From assembly GCA_963920765.1 (NCBI GenBank), contig OY987249.1, forward strand, positions 13,578,817 to 13,642,816: a DNA stretch of 64,000 nt. Direction: 5' to 3'. Positions 57,501 to 64,000 of the stretch are shown here, one piece after another. The position numbers and the translations under genes are program-made. Numbering within the stretch: the first letter of the stretch is position 1; every line of letters starts with the position of its first letter. The notes under the pieces are model-generated. The model was not told the origin of the DNA and did not search any database. It saw only the letters and a list, made by a program, of their open reading frames with translations. This DNA is from Ulota crispa. Its lineage: Eukaryota; Streptophyta; Bryopsida; Orthotrichales; Orthotrichaceae.

Positions 57501-57985
57501 CAACCTAAATGCAGTATTTCGTGTAGGATTTGTGGATTGACAGGTTTATGGGTTTACGGTTTGGATTCGACATGCTCAAATTTTGCACGAAAGGAGTTGG
57601 AAGAGAAGAGGGGACTGACAGTCAAAGGCCGTGGTGCAAAACCTCCAAGGCTGATTGACAACCCGGTTCTTACGTCGCCGAGATCCACCCCAAGTGTATG
57701 TCCCCGCAGCCTGCCGGCTTTGGCCTTGCGCGCATTGCACTCAAGACTAGCAATCTTGACTTTGAGCTCCAGCCTCAGTTTTGGATCATCCGCCAGTTTG
57801 CCTTCCTCAACTCCTTTCTTGAAGCTCTTTTTAACACCTTTTCCAACCTCAATTTTCTCAGCTCTCAGAGCAGAGACTACCCCAATCGTCCTGACCTTAT
57901 ACAACTTATGTGCACGTCCGGGGACGAGACCTAACTGCAATCGAGGAATCTTGGGGACCGACACAACAGGAGTCAGACTGGCCAT
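54563..57985 (-). CDS. RuvX/YqgF-type putative Holliday-junction resolvase, plastid-targeted
   Basis: Six exons, all with matching phases: 57985-57620, 57121-57062, 56398-56286, 56135-56067, 55354-55303, 54733-54563; 276 residues. RNase H-fold nuclease related to bacterial YqgF/RuvX, implicated in DNA recombination and in rRNA 5'-end processing. Visible motifs: GVDLGDVRTG (catalytic D101), FVVGLP (147-152, with E146 nearby), LHDEYGTS (D188, E189) and LDAYAAM (D215). The N-terminus MASLTPVVSVPK is basic and hydroxylated, with no acidic residue until E43, and looks like a plastid transit peptide, followed by a charged linker. After the catalytic fold, ALLCTYFE and IVVPKALELQQLL close the domain. 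The tail has eight Asp in a row, then FGDFDDDL; this acidic end comes from GTC/GTCATC repeats on the plus strand. The donor of intron 1 (GTCAGT) and the exon 4-5 join are the least certain points. Two introns hold family F MITEs. Confidence 0.85.
55438..55565. repeat. Hairpin with ~35-bp arms in intron 4 of the RuvX-like gene
   Basis: GTTGTCACATTGGACGGGTT (then CCTATTCATCAAATC) pairs with GTTTGATGAACAGGAAC (then TCATCCAATGAGACAAC), with about five mismatches around a ~57-bp loop that itself contains GACAGATATATGTCTC. It could be a tiny MITE or a small-RNA precursor. Confidence 0.7.
55768..55805 (+). repeat. 19-bp tandem repeat, two copies
   Basis: GTGGCAACAAGTGGGCCCT is followed directly by GTGGCAACAAGTGGGCCCA. 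Confidence 0.9.
56547..56830. mobile_element. MITE family F copy in intron 2 of the RuvX-like gene
   Basis: Left AAATATTGCACTTTGGTTGC and right CAACCTAAATGCACTATTTA are inverted. Family interior blocks (AATTTCATCAACAATCATTA, AGTAAGGCAACCTAATTGTT) are present. 284 bp. Confidence 0.8.
57246..57288 (+). repeat. Degenerate telomere-like (TTTAGGG) cluster
   Basis: TTTTAGGGCTAGGATTTAGG and GTTTTATGGTTAGGGTTTAG contain several TTTAGGG-like heptamers. It lies inside intron 1 of the RuvX-like gene, next to the MITE that begins at 57297. Confidence 0.7.
57297..57519. mobile_element. MITE family F copy in intron 1 of the RuvX-like gene
   Basis: 223 bp with about 31-bp inverted ends, AAATAGTGCATTTAGGTTGC and GCAACCTAAATGCAGTATTT, continuing through CCCCACACTAAT. 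It is the best preserved copy of the family here. The TSD is not clear. Confidence 0.85.
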
Positions 57986-58560
57986 TTGACCACCTTGCGC
58001 GCCCTTACTACGTTGATCCCATTACTAGAAGACAGCGCAGTTTCAAGAGATCCTGAATATTCGGTCCGGAACACACCCTCAGTGGTTCTCCACAGAAATA
58101 TTTGCAGCATCAATTCTAGCGTTGAGCCAAAACAAAAGAAATGAAACCATCTCTTCAGCTCTTCAGCTCTTGTGATTGGGTATGCTTGTTATCCATACTG
58201 ATAACCCAAACGAGCTTAAACCCTGAACCCCAAACCCTAAGCGAATCCTCCATGAGAGCACCATTCCAAGACTTGACATGACACAACGTTTCAGTCTGAT
58301 TTTCTCTTCCAACTTCGAATTGTTTGTGCTTCACTCCGAATTGCTGGGCCCTGGTTGCAGCAAAGCCTCGGAGCAGAGTGGAATTCGCAAGACCCACAAG
58401 CTTGTGCATCGTGAGGATTGTGGGTACCGGAGTTTTCAGCTTAGGATTTAGACTAGACCGCAGGGGAGGGGAGCTTTGCATCGAGATAGAAGCTAGAAGT
58501 ACCTTATTTGAAAAGCGAGCTAAGGTGATCGTACCCATACGCGACCGTTTAAAGGTTTAG
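57986..58560 (-). promoter_or_regulatory. Upstream region of the RuvX-like gene, with a telo-box-like motif
   Basis: GC-moderate sequence upstream of the minus-strand start codon. AAACCCTAA (about 58225-58233 on the plus strand) is a telo-box, which works in either orientation. A 127-codon minus ORF (58538-58155) starts with a plausible organellar presequence (MGTITLARFSNKVLLASIS) but has no recognisable domain. It may be leader sequence or the first exon of another gene. Confidence 0.35.
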
Positions 58561-60042
58561 GGTACTTCAAGGTCTCGGAAAATTCAGGAAAAAAATCTGT
58601 AGGGTTAGCCTTTCAACAAGCTATCATGGAACATAAATTTTGTGGGAAAAGGTATTATAGATAATTTTATATTAAAAGGCAAAGCTGCAACTTATAGGGT
58701 CCCTATTAGCAACTCTACACTACCCTTGAAATTACTTGGATGTGTTCCTATGCATGTACTTGACGGTCCCAATCTCAACCCTCCCAAACTAGCTCCTAAA
58801 TTGACATGTGGCAAGATTTGCTTGTGCAAGTGGCATTTATTGCTCCACTATGGGTTCAAGAGTGTGTGGACAACACCCAAAAGTAGAGTGCGACAATGGA
58901 GACCGCTCAAGTATGGGTACGGTTGGTTACCTTAGTTTTGTTGGAACAAACCTCTTGGAACATAGCTTTTTAGTTTCTCATATTTAAAAAGTCTTTTGAC
59001 AAACTTTTATGCTCGTTCAAAATTGTAAAACCCAAGTTTGGCAAACAAGTTTGCAATGTAAAGTTTGTTTGTAAATTTTGGATTTTTTATTTTAGGGATA
59101 GCACAAGCATTTGCTCTTATGGTATTAAAGGTGGACATGGTTTTGGTCAAAGTATATATTTCTACATTTCATCATGTGTGTTTTGGATAAAATCTACTCA
59201 AGCATTTCAAAACTCAATAGATTTCTAAGCAAAATCAACTTTTCTTCATTCCATTCATATCTTAGATGAGACAAAACTTTTCCTTTGCTGTGATAGTTTC
59301 AACAATGGTTTCTTGTCTCTTTCCTCAATTTGAGAGAGCTCATGCTTGCACTTTTTTGCTTCTCCCTAGGTGCACAAAACTATTTGGTTTTCTAATGCAG
59401 TTTTGTGTAAAAATGTTTTGGTTTCCTCCTACAAGAAGCTTTAAAAAAAATCATATTTTTTCCTTGAGGATTGAGACCTATTTTTTCATCATAAAATTAT
59501 CTTTATTTTCATGTAAATCTCATGATCTCATTTAGGACTATGTTAAAATGGAATTTCATCTAGCAATACTATTCTTAGGTTTGAGATCATTTACAACCAA
59601 GATAATACATGACATTTGAAGTCTAGCACTATGTTGCAAATAGAAAAAGGAGCTTACTTTTTGTTGGCTCAAATCTTGGTATTTAGAAAGCACAAAAAAC
59701 GTGACCAATATGAGATTTTTAGGAAAAACTTTCAACATAATTGTGTAATAAAAAGCATAGTATGAATTATCAATATTTCTACTACCTAACCATGCATATT
59801 CACCAAGGATAACAAACAAGTGGATCTTGTACAGTATTAGTTAAAACAAGCAAGAATGATATTAGAGGCTCTATCCATGTAATATTGATTGGCTTTTTAA
59901 TAAGTAATATACTCAAACTTCCTCAAGGTAGCTTCCCTTGATACAATGTCTCCTTCCTTGTGGTCCAAAGGCCATGACCAATAATAATGACCAATCACTA
60001 GAGAAACAACCAATCAAATTCATATTTGACATTGGTCATCTA

Positions 60043-60106
<64 letters not shown>

Positions 60107-60330
60107 TATGTATATGTAATATTGAACACTAGAAGAATTCTTTTGAACTATATTGTGTTGTATCACAGATTTTTTTTTAAAGGAAGAGAAATAAAAAAAC
60201 AAACCTAATTACTCAAAGGTACTAAAGCATAGTGAATAATAATTCAATAAAGATAAGATATAGGCAACTCAAGATACAATCACAATCATTTTACCAAGGT
60301 TGGTAGTGTGAATGCTCTTATATAAGTAGA
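58561..60330. other. AT-rich intergenic DNA with a (TA)n microsatellite
   Basis: No gene recognised. An 89-codon plus ORF (59266-59535) and an 87-codon minus ORF (59556-59819) have no motifs. Confidence 0.5.
60045..60116. repeat. (TA)28 microsatellite
   Basis: Pure TA repeat at 60045-60100, followed by an interrupted tail (CATATATATGTATATG). Confidence 0.95.
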
Positions 60331-60884
60331 CTAAGGGCTACATTACATTAGGAGTCAAGGCCATGAAAATTTGGGGCCATTTTGGCCAAAATTTCAGCCC
60401 AAATGGCCTCAAGAACAGCCCCAAGTGCCTATCACAATACAAATATAATGGGAGCCAACTCTCTTGTGTGTAAAGGCTTTGAAGCCAAAAAGTTGAGGCC
60501 AATAGAGTAAATTTTGAAATTTCAAGAGAAAAAGGATAAAAAAAGAAGCTAAGGATAATTGTTAATATTTTAACTCCATCCTACAATGTTGAGTATCTCA
60601 AGGGAATGTTTTTTATTGAAAAAACACATTTTAATAAAATCAATAAAATCTGAAAACGGCCCCAAGGCCAAGAATTGGCTTCAAAATTTTAGGAGACCCA
60701 ATTTTTGTAGTTGGGGCCAAATCAGATCTTGTTTTTTAAATATCAAAATATGTTCTAAAAATTTGGCCTTGACTCCTAGTGTAAAGGCCCTGAGGCCATT
60801 GTAGAATATGAACCAATCAAAACCATGGATTGGGCGTGTCATAGGCTAGAAATCAGCCTCAACTCCTAGTGTAAAGCCAGCCTA
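60331..60884. mobile_element. MITE-like element with TACACTAGGAGTC termini, possibly nested
   Basis: The left end AGGGCTACATTACATTAGGAGTCAAGGCC is matched in inverse by GGCCTTGACTCCTAGTGTAA (60764-60783) and again by GCCTCAACTCCTAGTGTAAA (60854-60873). So there are two alternative right ends, or one copy inside another. The interior is rich in GGCC. Confidence 0.6.
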
Positions 60885-62663
60885 ATTTATTTGAATAGTT
60901 TGACAGTAACAAACAAGGACATTTTGTTTGTAATAATTCTAAAATAGGGTGAACTAAAGTACTTTAATGTAATGCACTCATTTCCTCAAAGTAAATTTGT
61001 ACTTGATAAAATTTGTAACTCCTTTTAGAACTTTGAGGGGTTGAGGTGGTGTTAGAGAACATATTATGCCCTTAAATTTTATAGCTACACAGACCAAAAG
61101 TAATATTGATTTGCTAAACATATAAAGTCCTCTAGTGGCTCTCAAATTGCACAAACTAGTCACTTAGAAATATTGTATACATATTGATGTGAGATTGAGT
61201 GGATTTTGCACCAAATTGATCCATTAAGTGATGTTCTCAAAGTGAAGTTGGTTGGTGAGAGTATGAGAACAAGTATGCCATGCTTTGAATCATTTTAGGC
61301 CCAATTCTTACTAGTAACTGGACGAAAGGGAAAAAATGCCCCCTCGTCCACTATTTCATCTAGCAGGGGCACTCCATGTTGTCATGCCATTAGGTGTGCT
61401 ATCTAGTACAAAAGTTGTCAATTTAGACTTGCTCTAGCAATCTCAAACCTTCCGACGCTTTTTTCAAGAACGCTTATGTGTTTGTCTTTTTGTGTTTTTT
61501 TGCAATGTTTTTGTACTAAACACATATTTTAGAATTCCCTTCTCCTTTGCCTCTTTAGAACACTTAGGTGTGATTTTCCTTGAATTTTTACCTCCTTGTA
61601 TGTATTCAAGGAGCTGGGTTTAGGGTTTCAAAGTCTATTAAAAATTTCTTTTGATTGCTTTTGGTTTTTGCTCATGGAGCCATCATGGTCCTTCCTTATT
61701 GTAACTTTAGCATTTTAGATGTTGTGGTTCATGGCAGTGGTGTTCTCAAATTCACAAAGGGACTTCATTTTTTTTGAACAAAAGAAGATAACAAAAAAAA
61801 GCACAAAGAAAGCATAAACAACTTGAAATGCACAAAGACAAATCTCAACATACACATGCAAGGGTTTTGATATTGGGAAAGAGATGTTAGAGAAGATTGT
61901 TGCAATGGAACAAGGAGGAGAATGTTGCAATGAAGCAGGAGAGTTGAAAAGAACGTTACAATAGAGAGTTGGAAAAGTGTTGCAACAAAAGGAGTGCTCT
62001 TCCTCTACTAGACAAGTTTGGTGCCACCCTTTGGGCAAGCTTCAAAACTTCACTATCTTGTCCACTGAGGTGGACACATTGGATGGTGACCTTGCAAGTT
62101 CAAATATTGTACAAAAATTTAGTATGAACACTATAATGGACAAAACTTACATTTCAACCAATGACGTTTAAGAAATTTTGTCTAATCGCTAATCTGAACC
62201 AACCCTCATACTTAATTTCAGGTGACTATCCACCCTCCTTTTTCATGACTTTTCCTTTCCCTCCCCTTTTTGAGTTTCAAATTATAGGTGAACAACAGAT
62301 ACCTCATGCTTTATAATAGATAATTCATGCTCCATAATAGAGAATTGCTTGGCATACGAACAACGCTTTATAATATAGATATAGATACCAGTCATTGGAT
62401 TACAAAAAACCATATGATGAACAACTTTTCATTTCCAGAGAACTTCTTCCATTCATTACGTTAGGAAATTAAAATGAATTCGACGAATTGCTACGTTGTA
62501 TTGAATACGCATATAATTTAGCCAATTTAATGTCACCGGACTCTTTTACGAATATCAAATTTTTGGTCAATAGCAAGGGCAATTCCACCCCAACTCAGAA
62601 AATAGAAAAGCATGCAGCCTCAAACAAAAAAAATTCAAGCCATTTTCATGGAGATACAGGGAG
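60885..62663. other. AT-rich intergenic DNA
   Basis: No gene recognised. The 107-codon minus ORF (61715-62038) has a low-complexity, Phe-rich translation. Confidence 0.5.
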
Positions 62664-63580
62664 TTAATCCCTAAAGGACGATTGTTAGTTTGGGGGACAT
62701 TTGGGATTTTGGGCATATACCTATGGTTAAATAACTTTGTTTGATTTTTTGAAATTTTATTGAAGGTGAGGAATTCAAAGATCTACATGGGAATGTAATT
62801 TTTTCTTCATTCCGACATTTATTGAAGAAGTTATGCACAAAAATATGGAAAATGCTGCTCCCCAAGTAGCCAAAAGCTTCTTTAAAAATTTCATTTTTTT
62901 CAAATAAACATCTGAAATGGGTTCTTTAGACTTATATAGACGTGGGGAGCTTTGAATCATTCAATTCTAATAAATGAGATGAAAGTTATGAGGAGTTTTT
63001 GTTTACGGGCAGTTCTAGATTCTTTACTCTAAAATAAACTTTGAAGTCCTTTATTTTACTCAATTTTCATTATTTTGGAAAAAAAACAAAACCCAAGGAT
63101 GTAGATTGTTCATCATAACATTATAACCATTGGGATTTGCATTTTTCATTTCAATAAATATATTCTTAACAATTTAGTGTTTTGACTCATTCTCTACTTC
63201 TTTTTACTTACTATTTTATCCCATGTGTTGTATAGTTCCAATTGATTTGAAATTCTCCCACACATACCTAACTTGGTCTCCTACATGAGAAAAATAAACC
63301 TCAACTTTGTGTAGAGTAATTTTATTGATCTAAGAGTGGTCAAAGCCTTCTGAAATTTCTGGGCAGCAGTAAAAAAAAACGTTTTTCCACAATTTAGATG
63401 TAAATATCTCACGCTGATTTTTTTGCCACGTGTACCTCTTGTAGTCTACTGTAAGATCTTATGATCCTATGATTGAATTCTTGTAAAAAACTATTTTTCT
63501 TACCATTGTACTTGCTTCTCCAAAAGTGGCAGTTTTCTGTGTTTTGCGCAGAAAAAATGGCTTGGTCCTTTAGGGGTTAA
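62664..63580 (+). mobile_element. Family D TTAA element, best-preserved termini
   Basis: 917 bp. TTAA-TCCCTAAAGGACGATTG at the left, GGTCCTTTAGGGG-TTAA at the right: inverted 12-13-bp termini inside TTAA on both sides. It is colinear with 33904-34843, and with 23353-24304 inverted. Non-coding. Confidence 0.9.
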
Positions 63581-64000
63581 GCCTGCTTTTCTCAGAAGCT
63601 CCGGGCAGTTAATAGGATGTTTAAAAGCCTTCTAACAAACAGAAGCACTTAAACGAGTCGGGACAAGACAAAGTAACCATGAGAACGTTTTGACTTACAC
63701 TTGATCAAAGATGGACATAAGGAAATACTGGGATAAGAGTAAATGTACTTACAATACAACACGTCAGACAAAACTTCACCGAAGTAAGTCACAATTTATC
63801 ACCAAAGGATTGAAGATATCTACAATATAACTGAAATCTAAGGTAAGAGATTTTATCATGACCTCAAGCATGATACCAACGTTTGTAACCACATTGCATA
63901 GCTTCACAGAGCGAGTACAAGGAAAAAGGAAGAGGTCCCAAAAGACCAGATGTTGCAATACAATATACAGATCTGTCCGTCACAGTGGGCGGCAAGGAGA
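63581..64000. other. Window edge, unassigned
   Basis: Less AT-rich than the preceding repeat and unlike the other repeats in the window. It may belong to a gene or regulatory region outside the window; nothing specific can be supported. Confidence 0.35.

Noticed and set aside
58155..58538. 127-codon minus ORF with a presequence-like start
   Set aside because: No recognisable domain or downstream exon; kept only as a comment in the upstream region of the RuvX-like gene.

Overview
The window is AT-rich nuclear DNA from a land plant or close streptophyte relative. The evidence is a canonical plant-type EF-1alpha with its coding intron inside the NKMD motif and a 5'UTR intron, a WRC-domain protein (WRC is a plant domain), a probably plastid-targeted RuvX/YqgF homologue, and plant-style MITEs. 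The GC-rich EF-1alpha coding sequence in a very AT-rich setting and the unusual WRC architecture would suit a non-flowering plant such as a bryophyte, but the species cannot be fixed from the sequence alone.

Only three protein-coding genes can be modelled with confidence, each with matching splice phases. (1) 15483-18159, minus strand: a 757-residue protein in three exons, beginning MRIRKKPRK, with a winged-helix-like segment and two WRC-like C3H modules. (2) 42.4-45.0 kb, plus strand: elongation factor 1-alpha, 447 residues, two coding exons, a 583-bp leader intron. (3) 54563-57985, minus strand: a six-exon RuvX/YqgF-type RNase H-fold nuclease of 276 residues with an acidic tail.

The rest is a dense, nested landscape of non-autonomous DNA transposons. 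Several have exact target-site duplications: a family with 4-bp TSDs (CATG, CAAG, TTTT, AACT, TATG), families bounded by TTAA that look piggyBac- or Sola3-like, a hAT-type MITE with an 8-bp TSD (TAAAACAA), a Stowaway/mariner MITE with TA, a 3.4-kb element with 0.55-kb terminal inverted repeats, and giant fold-backs with 370-bp arms. One relic of a hAT-like transposase (about 47.0-48.9 kb) is broken by stop codons.

Layout: 0-10 kb, TTAA elements, the 3.4-kb long-TIR element, decayed repeats. 10.2-10.8 kb, a decayed copy of the first exons and intron of the WRC gene. 10.9-14.8 kb, nested elements and a minisatellite. 15-19.4 kb, the WRC gene and its GC-richer upstream region. 19.4-42.3 kb, transposon graveyard with one lower-copy island (about 27.0-29.6 kb) split by a TTAA element. 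42.4-45.1 kb, EF-1alpha. 45.4-54.4 kb, fold-backs, transposase relic, satellite and MITEs. 54.5-58.5 kb, the RuvX-like gene with MITEs in its introns. 58.5-64 kb, more repeats. The three genes show no operon-like or pathway link. They are islands in repeat DNA, and repeats lie in or beside all of them.
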